Source: Natronosporangium hydrolyticum (GTDB taxonomy: Bacteria; Actinomycetota; Actinomycetes; Mycobacteriales; Micromonosporaceae). Taken from it: DNA of 64,000 bases. The notes under the pieces are model-generated. The model was not told where the DNA came from. It did not search any database and saw only the letters and a program-made list of their open reading frames with translations. The stretch lies in NCBI RefSeq assembly GCF_016925615.1, contig NZ_CP070499.1, forward strand, positions 372,001 through 436,000. The letters run 5' to 3'. The translations under genes and the position numbers were made by a program. Shown here in pieces: positions 51,392 to 59,337 of the stretch. Each line of letters begins with the position of its first letter. Position 1 is the stretch's first letter.

Positions 51392-51814
51392 GTGGACGTT
51401 GGAGTCCTAGTAGGTGCGGTGGTGCCGTATCTGTGTGCGTTGGCGGGCCGGTACGGATCCGCTGTGCTGGAGCGGGCGGTACAGGAAGGTACCGAGGCTG
51501 GCGCTGATGCCACGTTTGGGTTGGGGCGCCGCTTGCTGCGTCGGTTGCTTTCCCCCGAGGTACCGGCGCGGGATGCGATCGAGGAGGCGGTGGCTGACCT
51601 GGGGGCGCATCCTGACGACGAGGACTTCCAACGCGCTGTTCGGGCGCAGTTGAAGAAGGCGTTGGCTAATGATGAGCAGTTGCGCTCCGACCTGGCCGAA
51701 CTGCTGGGTGGGGCTGGTGGTGTGAGTGTAGCGGCGGTCGGTGAGCGGTCAGTGGCCGCCCAGACGATCAGCGGGGTCGTGGTCACCGGCGACGACGCCA
51801 AGATCAAGCGGTGA
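51392..51814 (+). CDS. Small helical protein ending in an NLR-shared motif (candidate amyloid-signalling effector)
   Basis: 140 residues from the GTG at 51392, which has GGAGG 8 nt upstream; an ATG at 51368 is possible. The first ~18 residues are hydrophobic (VDVGVLVGAVVPYLCALAG). Residues ~20-108 are helical with amphipathic stretches. Residues 117-134 read GERSVAAQTISGVVVTGD, repeating the N-terminus of the next protein (GDRAVAAEQISGTVATGD). A hydrophobic-start helical domain plus a C-terminal motif shared with an adjacent NB-ARC protein is the layout of bacterial BASS effectors (Bell-type domain). The stop overlaps the next start (GTGA). The function is inferred from architecture only. Confidence 0.7.
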   Translation: MDVGVLVGAVVPYLCALAGRYGSAVLERAVQEGTEAGADATFGLGRRLLRRLLSPEVPARDAIEEAVADLGAHPDDEDFQRAVRAQLKKALANDEQLRSDLAELLGGAGGVSVAAVGERSVAAQTISGVVVTGDDAKIKR

Positions 51815-54666
51815 GCGGACCGTACGCCAGCGGGGACCGGGCGGTAGCCGCCGAGCAAATCTCCGGCACTGTCGCCACAGGCGACTATCCGCAGTTCATC
51901 CAGAATGCACAGTTTATTCAGCTGCCGGCCGGAGGGCTGCCAGCCCCAGACCAGGTGTCCGGCGCGGGTGTGTGGAATGTGACCCGCCGCCCCTCCCAGG
52001 TGTTCGTCGGCCGCAAGAACGACCTGGAGCAGCTTGCCCGCACCCTCGACGCGGGGGGTGCGGGTTTGGTCGGGCAGAGCGTGGCCGGACTCGGTGGAGT
52101 CGGCAAAACCGAACTGGCCCTCCACCACGCCCATAAGCGCCGAGGAAGCTACACCACGGTGTGGTGGATCACCGCGGATGGCCCGGACAGTGTCACCGCC
52201 GGGTTGGCGTCGTTGGCGCGCCGGCTGGCCCCCGCCGTGTTCGCGCTCAACGATGAGCAGGCCGAGCAGTGGGCCACGGCCTGGCTGCAGCACAACGACG
52301 GGTGGCTGCTGGTACTGGACAACGTCGACGATCCCGCCCATGTGGAACCGCTGATCGGGATGCTCGACGGTGGGCACGTTCTGGTTACTACCCGCCGGGA
52401 TGTGGACTGGTCCCGGCACGGGCTGGTGTCGATCCGCCTCGGCGTGCTCACTGCGAAGGATGCGGAGACGATGCTGGTCGAGCGCACCGGCCAGCATGAC
52501 ACCGCAGCCGCCAGGGCAATCGCGGCCGAGCTGGGGCGCCTGCCCCTGGCCTTGGAGCAGGCCGCCGCTTACATCAACCACCACCGGTTGACTCTGGCCA
52601 GTTACCGCGCTCGGCTGGCCGAACAGCCAGCGCAGATGCACGCAAGCGTGGCGCCCGGCCACGACGGCCAACGCGCGATCACCCGAGTGTGGGACATCAC
52701 CCTTGCCGCGTTGCGTTACTCCACCGCGGTCGAGGTACTCGGGGTGCTGGCGTGGCTCGCCCCCGACGACGTGCCTCGCGAGCTGGTTACCTTGCTCACC
52801 GGCGACGCCATCGCCGCCGACCGGGCGTTGGGGCTGCTGGCCTCCTACAGCATGATCACATTGACTGACGGTTTCGTCGGTGTCCACCGGCTGGTGCAGG
52901 CCGTCCTGCGAAGCAACGAAACGGCAGGCGACGATGCGGCACCAGCGGCCCGGTGCAACCAAGCAGTGAGGCTGCTTGCCGAGGCGATCCCCACCGATCC
53001 GCAGAATGACCCCGAGGGGTGGCCGGGCTGGCGACGGTTGCTGCCGCACATCACCGCACTGGCCGAACACAGCCCGAACAGTGTGGAAAGCGCCGAACTG
53101 GGCCGCCTTCTAAACCAAACTGTGGTCTTCGAATCGGGCCAAGGGCTGCACCACCAAGCCTTGGCGCACGCCACCCAAGCGTTGGCCATTACCGAGGCTG
53201 CCTACGGCTCCGAACATCCCGATGTGGCGACCGTCTTGGGGAACCTGGCCTCCAGCTACTCCGATCTGGGCCGGCCGGGCGAGGCGGTACCGCTGAAGCA
53301 GCGGGCGTTGGCCATTACCGAGGCTGCCTACGGCCCCGAACACCCCGATGTGGCAATCCGGTTGGGGAACCTGGCCGCCAGCTACTTCGATCTGGGCCGG
53401 CCGGGCGAGGCGGTACCGCTGTGCGAGCGGGCGTTGGCCATTACCGAGGCTGCCTACGGCCCCGAACACCCCACCGTGGCAATCCGGTTGGGGAACCTGG
53501 CCGCCAGCTACTCCGATCTGGGCCGGTCGGGCGAGGCGGTACCGCTGAAGCAGCGGGCGTTGGCCATTACCGAGGCTGCCTACGGCCCCGAACACCCCGA
53601 TGTGGCAATCCGGTTGGGGAACCTGGCCGCCAGCTACTCCGCTCTGGGCCGGCCGGGCGAGGCGGTACCGCTGTGCGAGCGGGCGTTGGCCATTACCGAG
53701 GCTGCCTACGGCCCCGAACATCCCGATGTGGCGACCGTCTTGGGGAACCTGGCCTCCAGCTACTCCGCTCTGGGCCGGCCGGGCGAGGCGGTACCGCTGG
53801 AGCAGCGGGCGTTGGCCATTACCGAGGCTGCCTACGGCCCCGAACACCCCGATGTGGCAATCCGGTTGGGGAACCTGGCCGCCAGCTACTCCGATCTGGG
53901 CCGGCCGGGCGAGGCGGTACCGCTGGAGCAGCGGGCGTTGGCCATTACCGAGGCTGCCTACGGCCCCGAACACCCCGATGTGGCAATCCGGTTGGGGAAC
54001 CTGGCCGCCAGCTACTCCGCTCTGGGCCGGCCGGGCGAGGCGGTACCGCTGTGCGAGCGGGCGTTGGCCATTACCGAGGCTGCCTACGGCCCCGAACACC
54101 CCACCGTGGCAATCCGGTTGGGGAACCTGGCCGCCAGCTACTCCGATCTGGGCCGGCCGGGCGAGGCGGTACCGCTGAAGCAGCGGGCGTTGGCCATTAC
54201 CGAGGCTGCCTACGGCCCCGAACACCCCGATGTGGCAATCCGGTTGGGGAACCTGGCCGCCAGCTACTTCGATCTGGGTCGGTCGGGCGAGGCGGTACCG
54301 CTGTGCGAGCGGGCGTTGGCCATTACCGAGGCTGCCTACGGCCCCGAACACCCCACCGTGGCAATCCGGTTGGGGAACCTGGCCGCCAGCTACTCCGCTC
54401 TGGGCCGGTCGGGCGAGGCGGTACCGCTGAAGCAGCGGGCGTTGGCCATTACCGAGGCTGCCTACGGCCCCGAACACCCCGATGTGGCAATCCGGTTGGG
54501 GAACCTGGCCGCCAGCTACTCCGATCTGGGCCGGCCGGCCGAAGCGGTGCCACTCTGTCGGCAAGCCGTCGCCATCGCGGAACAAAGCCTCCCGGAAGGT
54601 CACCCCACGTTGACCTCACTACGCGGCTTCCTCAAAGCGCTGCTTAAGCCCGGTATCGAGTCCTGA
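51811..54666 (+). CDS. NB-ARC/STAND NTPase with eleven near-identical TPR repeats (NLR-like)
   Basis: 951 residues, GTG start coupled to the upstream gene. Residues 8-25 hold the shared motif GDRAVAAEQISGTVATGD, then a short beta-like stretch (YPQFIQNAQFIQL). NB-ARC: Walker A GLGGVGKT (93-100), Walker B LLVLDN (166-171), sensor VTTRR (192-196), the GxP-type LPLALEQ (244-250), and winged-helix features to ~400 (ITLTDGFVGVHRLVQAVLR). Residues 457-918 are 42-residue kinesin-light-chain-type TPRs (ALAITEAAYGPEHPDVAIRL...), then a half-repeat. By family it is an ATP-driven sensor that oligomerises on ligand binding. It is the last gene before attR. Confidence 0.9.
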   Translation: MSGPYASGDRAVAAEQISGTVATGDYPQFIQNAQFIQLPAGGLPAPDQVSGAGVWNVTRRPSQVFVGRKNDLEQLARTLDAGGAGLVGQSVAGLGGVGKTELALHHAHKRRGSYTTVWWITADGPDSVTAGLASLARRLAPAVFALNDEQAEQWATAWLQHNDGWLLVLDNVDDPAHVEPLIGMLDGGHVLVTTRRDVDWSRHGLVSIRLGVLTAKDAETMLVERTGQHDTAAARAIAAELGRLPLALEQAAAYINHHRLTLASYRARLAEQPAQMHASVAPGHDGQRAITRVWDITLAALRYSTAVEVLGVLAWLAPDDVPRELVTLLTGDAIAADRALGLLASYSMITLTDGFVGVHRLVQAVLRSNETAGDDAAPAARCNQAVRLLAEAIPTDPQNDPEGWPGWRRLLPHITALAEHSPNSVESAELGRLLNQTVVFESGQGLHHQALAHATQALAITEAAYGSEHPDVATVLGNLASSYSDLGRPGEAVPLKQRALAITEAAYGPEHPDVAIRLGNLAASYFDLGRPGEAVPLCERALAITEAAYGPEHPTVAIRLGNLAASYSDLGRSGEAVPLKQRALAITEAAYGPEHPDVAIRLGNLAASYSALGRPGEAVPLCERALAITEAAYGPEHPDVATVLGNLASSYSALGRPGEAVPLEQRALAITEAAYGPEHPDVAIRLGNLAASYSDLGRPGEAVPLEQRALAITEAAYGPEHPDVAIRLGNLAASYSALGRPGEAVPLCERALAITEAAYGPEHPTVAIRLGNLAASYSDLGRPGEAVPLKQRALAITEAAYGPEHPDVAIRLGNLAASYFDLGRSGEAVPLCERALAITEAAYGPEHPTVAIRLGNLAASYSALGRSGEAVPLKQRALAITEAAYGPEHPDVAIRLGNLAASYSDLGRPAEAVPLCRQAVAIAEQSLPEGHPTLTSLRGFLKALLKPGIES
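53179..54564 (+). repeat. Eleven 126-bp tandem repeats encoding the TPR array
   Basis: Units start every 126 nt from 53179 (53305, 53431, 53557, 53683, 53809, 53935, 54061, 54187, 54313, 54439), with a diverged half-unit after 54564. Outside a few variable codons the units are essentially identical. Variable positions: HPD or HPT; AIR or ATV; YSD, YSA or YFD; GRP or GRS; and LKQR, LCER or LEQR. Because 126 is a multiple of 3, all frames and the antisense strand stay open across the array; those are not genes. Confidence 0.95.
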
Positions 54667-54899
54667 TCAAGTGAGTACAGAACCGGCACAAATGGGACCA
54701 GCATGCATGTGAGGCGTAGGAGCGCAGGCAGCATAGAAGCAGGAAACTAGCGGAGCTGCGCGGTGTGGGACTGCCACGAGCAGCAGGCCGCGCACTACGC
54801 GGCAGCCTCTGGCGCCGTTGCCATGCCGTGGCGGCTTTCGGGACGAAGCGCGCAGGACGGTTGGGGCCAATCGCGGCGAGGCCAGGCAGCCCGCCGCCG

Positions 54900-54924
54900 C
54901 TGACAGCAGCAACTGACAGCAACG
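54900..54924 (+). promoter_or_regulatory. Candidate integrase arm-type site, right
   Basis: CTGACAGC-N6-TGACAGCAACG, the same bipartite site as at 38980-39004. In the excised circle both would flank attP. The rest of 54667-55017 holds no gene I can support. Confidence 0.5.
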
Positions 54925-55017
54925 CCGCCCGACCGAGGCGGACGAGGCCAACCAAGACACACCTCCTCATCAGCCGGAAACGACCCCACCGAATGGAACC
55001 AGCCGCGCCGGCCGCGG

Positions 55018-55062
55018 CTACGGATCAAGAGGTTGGGGGTTCGAATCCCTCCAGGCGTGCCA
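55018..55062 (+). repeat. attR core (partial tRNA-Arg copy)
   Basis: A perfect 45-bp copy of the tRNA-Arg 3' end (38891-38935), preceded by unrelated sequence, so it is not a functional tRNA. Marks the right end of the AICE. Confidence 0.95.
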
Positions 55063-55329
55063 AAAAGTCGCCCTGACCAGCAGTGATGCAGGTCAGGGCG
55101 TTGGTATTTGTCTATGGGATTCTGAACCACCCCCGAAAACCCCCGCAAACCACGGTCGGCGATCAGGTTCCGCGCTGGGCGCTGCCCGGGCCGCTACCTA
55201 TTCGGTCGACCTCCGGGGTGGTCTGGGGGGATCGGTGCGCGCGCTGCTCGGTCGGCGCTGAGCTGTTCGATCGCCCTGTCCGGACTCGACTGCGGACACA
55301 TCAGCCCAACCGGCTGGACCCGCCCCTTT

Positions 55330-55690
55330 CCAGGACAGATCACCTCCGGCTTCCGCGCCGCCGCCGGCACCGTCATCCTGGTCATCTGCCACGCGAGCCT
55401 CGGCAGGGCGCCTTACAGCTGCGACATCGGCGGCACCCCGAAGTTTCCGGCTGCGGCTGGTACCTCGACATCCTCCACCCCGGAGGTGTCGTCACCCGCT
55501 ACTGCCACCTACTCACCCCACCAGTAGAGGTCGACGACCAGGTCACCGCCGGCCAGCCCATCGGGCAAGTCGGCTCCTCTGGCAACTCCTCCGGGCCACG
55601 AAGCGCACTGCGATGCTCGATCTGCGCTTCTACGCGACGGCATCTCGGGCATCCTCTACCCGCCAGCGGCCCAACTGCGTTTGCGCTGTG
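55330..55690 (+). pseudogene. M23-family peptidase remnant
   Basis: One frame gives ITSGFRAAAGTVI; after a frame change another gives GWYLDILHPGGVVTRYCHLL, then VTAGQPIGQVGSSGNSSGP, the recognisable end of a lysostaphin-type (LytM) domain. The expected HLHFE metal motif after SSGP is replaced by RSALRCSI. Frame changes, the missing metal site and lack of a start show a dead gene. It lies just outside attR. Confidence 0.65.
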
Positions 55691-55739
55691 GGCCAGTTAC
55701 CCTAGGGGTAACCGGCTGGATCTTGTCTAGGAGTATAGC

Positions 55740-56186
55740 GTGGCACACGCCTATCGAGGCTTTGCGCTAGCTGCCGCCCTATCCGCATCGCTGGTTCTGA
55801 TCGTTGCATGCACTTCAGGCTCCGATGAAGCTTGGATTGTGGGGGAAGACCCGAGAGCAGTAGTTCACGACGGAGAATCGTTTCCGGTGCTTGACACTTC
55901 GACAGAAGTCGAAATAGCGTATGACGAAGTAACCGCTTGCATCTCTGTCAACATCGACGGGAGGTCGGTAGTTCCGCTCTGGCCAGAAGGGGTTCAGCCT
56001 AGCAGTATTGATGGAGAATCAGGGGTTGAAGTTCCAGGTTTCGGATTTCTCGCGGACGGCAGCTCGGCGGAGGTGCATGGTTCAGTCTCCGACGCACTCG
56101 ACGCTTCTGAATATCAGGCAGCTATGGATTGCTGGCCAGATGGTCGCCAAGCAATTGTGATTGGCAGCGTAATTTCCCACCAATAG
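55740..56186 (+). CDS. Small lipoprotein of unknown function
   Basis: 148 residues, GTG start. The signal peptide ALAAALSASLVLIVAC gives a lipobox; the mature part is acidic (GSDEAWIVGEDPRAVVHDGESFPVLDTSTEVEI), with two further cysteines in ACISVNID and DCWPDG that could pair. Base composition is clearly less GC-rich than the neighbours (many A/T third positions), suggesting recent acquisition. The family is not recognised. Confidence 0.7.
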   Translation: MAHAYRGFALAAALSASLVLIVACTSGSDEAWIVGEDPRAVVHDGESFPVLDTSTEVEIAYDEVTACISVNIDGRSVVPLWPEGVQPSSIDGESGVEVPGFGFLADGSSAEVHGSVSDALDASEYQAAMDCWPDGRQAIVIGSVISHQ

Positions 56187-56391
56187 TGTCGTCGCTTCAG
56201 CTGATGGGGCACGAAAAGGCCCCGTGCGCATCGTCAGGAGTGGCAACTAGGGTAAGCCTAGGGAGATTTCTCCGGCTTCTCGCTTCGAACGGAGCCTCCA
56301 CCCCGGCCTCCGACCGTTTCATAAGGCGCCAACACCCGCGTAGGCATCTGAAAGCGACGTTGCGCGGGATCACCTACTCCCGAACCACATC

Positions 56392-56530
56392 TTCAAGGCG
56401 CCGTGCGAAGTGTGGCGCACTGGGCGCGCTTGGGGTTGCACTGCGGGTGGCACTTCGCGCCTTCCTCGCTCGCCCGGCGCGCCGCACTCAAGGCGGGGGC
56501 CATGGATCGGAGTTGGCAGCGGCTAACGGC
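56392..56530. repeat. ~140-bp structured repeat, copy B (outside the AICE)
   Basis: Counterpart of 51044-51180, beginning CAAGGCGCCGTGC and continuing through GGGCGCGCT, CACTGCGGG, TTCGCGCC and CCGCACTCAAG. Hairpin positions are kept, although several bases differ. The rest of 56187-56849 contains no convincing gene; a hairpin GGGGC-ACGAAAAG-GCCCC near 56207 may terminate the lipoprotein gene. Confidence 0.75.
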
Positions 56531-56849
56531 CTGCCCAGGGAAACCTCGTCGGCATCGGCTGTGTAGACAGCTCGACCATTAACGGGATTGTCGGAGTTGT
56601 TCGCCGAAACCACATCTGGCGTTTGCGCACCTTGATCCTGTAGACGTGGCCCTCTCGATCTTGCCGGGACCCGGCGGACCTTGGGGCTTGACCGTTGTCG
56701 GCGCGCGTGCGCGGGTCAGCAACGTGCGGCCGGCGCGTCCCCTAGTGGCGCTGCCGGGGCAGGGGGGAAGCCCCGATGCGGACTATCCCGCGTGGAACGC
56801 AGTCTTGGGACGTCCAACCGCCTGTGCGGGACCGATTCTAGGAGACGCT

Positions 56850-57779
56850 ATGACCCACGTTGAGGAAACGCCGCTGATCAGGGAGAAGCACAAGGCTGTG
56901 TGGTGGAAGGCGGCCGCAGTCGCCACCAGCACCGTGCTGGCAGGAGTGCTGGGGATGGCCGCTCCCGCCGCGGCCGCCCCTGCCGCGCAGCAAAGCTCCA
57001 TCGCAAGTCCGACCATTACTTTCGTCTACGGATCTAGTGCCACTGACGCCAATCTGTGGAAGGGGGTGGATCTGAGCTGCACCGGCGCATTCCTCGGTGG
57101 CGGCGGCTATGTGTCCGGTCCCGAATCGCAGAACGCGGGACTGAGCCAGATCGCCCCTGGTTCGAGAGGTGGGGCGGCGCTCGATGACCCCCGCTCGATG
57201 CGGGTCAGCGCTACCGCGGCACCCGATACGACGCCTGCCAACTGGACGCTCCACGCCTACGGCATCTGCGCCCACGGCCTGCCTGGCGTGGAGTACCAGC
57301 GTGACTATGTTTCGGCGGCGGGATCGGGACGTGGCCCGTTGACAGCGTTGGCCAGCTGCAGCCCGGGCAAGAGCCTAGTCGGCATGGGCGGGCAGGCTTT
57401 CGCCATCCCCGAGCAGGTACGACTCAGCACCGTCGCCCCTGGCAACGGTGTAGTCATCGCCCGAGTGACGCCACAGCCCAACCCGACCGCCTCGTGGGCG
57501 GTGCAGGCCATCGCTGTCTGCGCCAACCACAACGCCGCCGAGATCGTCAGCGGGAGCACCGGCGTCGACAACCGGGCCGTGAAGAATGCGACGGCTCATT
57601 GCCCCGCGGGCCAAGGCCCCACCGGCGCCGGGTTCGGACACACCTGGGAGGCGGGCAACCTGGTGCAGTCCATGCTGATTCCCACGTCGGACCGGCTGGT
57701 GGGAGTCACCAGGACCGATACCCGCCCCGTAACCGGCAACTGGGGGGCCGGTGTCTACGCCCTCTGCCTGCCGACCTAG
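56850..57779 (+). CDS. Secreted protein of unknown function
   Basis: 309 residues from the ATG at 56850 with GGAGACG upstream. A Sec signal peptide is clear: KHKAVWWKAAAVATSTVLAGVLGMAAPAAAAPA, cleavage after about residue 43. The mature part has regularly spaced cysteines (DLSCTGAF, YGICAHG, ASCSPGK, AVCANHN, AHCPAGQ, YALCLPT) and repeated units GxGxx-(x)n-W-V-A-IAVC, suggesting three disulfide-linked beta repeats. There is no lipobox or LPxTG. Similar repeats occur in secreted actinobacterial proteins without known function. Followed by a perfect terminator. Confidence 0.8.
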   Translation: MTHVEETPLIREKHKAVWWKAAAVATSTVLAGVLGMAAPAAAAPAAQQSSIASPTITFVYGSSATDANLWKGVDLSCTGAFLGGGGYVSGPESQNAGLSQIAPGSRGGAALDDPRSMRVSATAAPDTTPANWTLHAYGICAHGLPGVEYQRDYVSAAGSGRGPLTALASCSPGKSLVGMGGQAFAIPEQVRLSTVAPGNGVVIARVTPQPNPTASWAVQAIAVCANHNAAEIVSGSTGVDNRAVKNATAHCPAGQGPTGAGFGHTWEAGNLVQSMLIPTSDRLVGVTRTDTRPVTGNWGAGVYALCLPT

Positions 57780-57847
57780 AAACTGTGCCAATCCGACCTG
57801 AGTGAGCGTACGCGTTCCTTGACTGGAGGTAACCCTACGCTGGTGGG

Positions 57848-57875
57848 AGCCCTCGTCGCCGATGCGACGAGGGCT
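57848..57875. terminator. Terminator after the secreted-protein gene
   Basis: Perfect 12-bp stem AGCCCTCGTCGC with its complement and a CGAT loop, followed by CTTAG; placed between convergent units. Confidence 0.85.
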
Positions 57876-57876
57876 C

Positions 57877-58139
57877 TTAGCAGGTCTCCTCGATCCGCGC
57901 CGCGGCGCCTAGATCGAGTTTGAACCCGGTGTGGGAGGGGACAAAGCCGAGTCGCTCGTAGAAGTTGACGCCACCCGTACGCCCTCCAACTGGGCCCGCC
58001 AGGCGCCCCCGCGCGACAACCCGGGTATGTATGTGAGCTGCAGGGTCGCCACGATCTCGCCGGCGATCTCGCCGACGGCCAGCAGGGCGACGATGGCCGA
58101 AATGTCGGCCCTCGTGGCGGTCCGGATCGCGAGGTCCAT
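57877..58139 (-). pseudogene. GNAT acetyltransferase remnant
   Basis: From an ATG at 58139 the frame reads [21 protein letters not shown] and [30 protein letters not shown], the start and middle of a GNAT protein. At about 57965 the frame shifts to NFYERLGFVPSHTGFKLDL, its usual C-terminus. The acetyl-CoA-binding segment (R/Q-x-x-G-x-G/A) between is deleted, and a shorter deletion follows ALLA. Non-functional. Confidence 0.8.
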
Positions 58140-58277
58140 CTTCGTAGCAGATCACAGCGGCCGGCGCTCGGGCGGCACGGGTCATCAGGCGCACATTGTT
58201 TTGTGGTTGGCCGAGCTATGGTGAGAGGTGCTCGGGCATCGATCCAAAGCCCCCCCAACCCCGCTGAAGGGCAACGC

Positions 58278-58895
58278 ATGTCACAGATCTCTGCGCCGGC
58301 CAAGGTTGATTTCTACTTCGATCCGGCCTGTCCGTTCGCCTGGATCACCTCTCGCTGGATTCTTGAGGTGCAGCGGCACCGGGAGCTGGAGCTGCGGTTC
58401 CGGGTGATGAGCCTCTATGTCCTCAACGAGGGTCGTGACCTGCCGGATGAGTACCGTGACCTGGTAGACCAGACGCTGGGGCCGGTGCGGGTGTTGGTCG
58501 CCGCCGCGCAGGCGCACGGCGAAGCGGTCCTCGGCGACCTTTACACCGCGATGGGCACTCGCATCCATAATCAGGGCGAGCAGGACTTCACGACGGTGGT
58601 GAAGTCGGCGCTGGTCGAGGTGGGGCTGCCGAGTGAGTTGTCGGCCTCGGCGGAGACCGACGTTTATGACGAGGAGCTGCGTCGCAGCCACCACGAGGGC
58701 ATGGACCCGGTGGGGGAGGATGTCGGCACCCCCACCATCCACATCGACGGTGTGGCCTACTTCGGGCCGGTGTTGACCGCCATTCCGCGTGGCGACGATG
58801 CGGTCGCCATCTTCGACGCGGCGTTGGCGATGGCCCGCTACCCGCACTTCTTTGAGCTCAAGCGGACCCGGACCGGGGAGCTGAGCTTCGACTGA
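58278..58895 (+). CDS. DsbA-family protein, Rv2466c-like (mycothiol-dependent nitroreductase type)
   Basis: 205 residues. [22 protein letters not shown] is the active-site helix; [53 protein letters not shown] and the end [18 protein letters not shown] follow the Rv2466c family closely. In that family the site is CPWC; here it is CPFA, so only the first Cys remains. A monothiol mycothiol-transferase-like activity is possible. Cytoplasmic, no signal peptide. Confidence 0.88.
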   Translation: MSQISAPAKVDFYFDPACPFAWITSRWILEVQRHRELELRFRVMSLYVLNEGRDLPDEYRDLVDQTLGPVRVLVAAAQAHGEAVLGDLYTAMGTRIHNQGEQDFTTVVKSALVEVGLPSELSASAETDVYDEELRRSHHEGMDPVGEDVGTPTIHIDGVAYFGPVLTAIPRGDDAVAIFDAALAMARYPHFFELKRTRTGELSFD

Positions 58896-58931
58896 GCCGA
58901 CCGGATGCGGCTCAGTCGAAGCCGTTGCCGG

Positions 58932-59327
58932 TCACCGCACCGCGGTCGCGTCCACTTCGAAAAGCATTCCGGGCAGCGCCAGTGAGGCGACCCCTAGCAG
59001 GGTCTGGGCGGGTGGCCGGTCCCCCCATAGCCGTTGCACGTGCTCCACGATGACGGCGAGCTTGGCCGGTTCGTGGTCGACGATGTAGGTCCGGAGCTGC
59101 GCCACATCGGACAGCTCGAGCCCGGCAGCGGCGATCGCGGTGGCGAGGTTCGCGAAGGCTTGAGCCACCTGCCCGGCGAAGTCGGTGGCGACCAGTTCGC
59201 CGGTGGGGCCGGCGGCGTACTGGCCGGCGATGAGGGCGATCTCAGTGCCGGTGGATCGGGCGATGTGACTGTACCCGAACCCGGTGGGGTCGTGCAGCTG
59301 CGCGGGGTTGACGATGGTGACGGACAT
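58932..59327 (-). CDS. RidA-family protein
   Basis: 131 residues from the ATG at 59327 with AAGGAG upstream. GFGYSHIARSTGTEIALIAGQYAAGPTGELVATDFAGQVAQAFANLATAIAAAGLELSDVAQLRTYIVD and TLLGVASLALPGMLFEVDATAV follow RidA/YjgF. The arginine that binds the imine carboxylate in canonical RidA (an R in V-R-R/xxR before the last strand) is not evident, so it may belong to a non-deaminating Rid subgroup. Downstream of the decayed MFS gene and Rrf2 gene on the same strand. Confidence 0.88.
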   Translation of the reverse strand: MSVTIVNPAQLHDPTGFGYSHIARSTGTEIALIAGQYAAGPTGELVATDFAGQVAQAFANLATAIAAAGLELSDVAQLRTYIVDHEPAKLAVIVEHVQRLWGDRPPAQTLLGVASLALPGMLFEVDATAVR

Positions 59328-59337
59328 AGTGGACTCC

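Larger units (their letters stand above)
38891..55062. mobile_element. Actinomycete integrative and conjugative element (AICE), ~16.2 kb
   Basis: Flanked by 45-bp direct repeats of the tRNA-Arg 3' end. It has the pSAM2-type gene set: tyrosine integrase, excisionase, rolling-circle Rep, XRE regulator, DUF2637 spread protein, FtsK-like translocase, Pra-like activator and a GntR repressor. Left-arm genes run leftward from 46379; regulator and cargo genes run rightward from 46560. Conjugation would use the single FtsK-like protein to move double-stranded DNA between hyphae. All core genes look intact, so it may still be mobile. The cargo is a PP2C-NUDIX-HAD-XRE/TPR set and an NLR-like pair. Confidence 0.93.

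Noticed and set aside
53179-54564. CRISPR-like array
   Set aside because: Repeats are 126 bp, contiguous, in frame and protein-coding; no spacers. No CRISPR array was seen anywhere in the window.
53019-54647. Second long open frame across the TPR array (and a long antisense frame, 53110-54603)
   Set aside because: The 126-bp repeat has no stop in any frame, so copies stay open by arithmetic; the NB-ARC-TPR frame has the domains.
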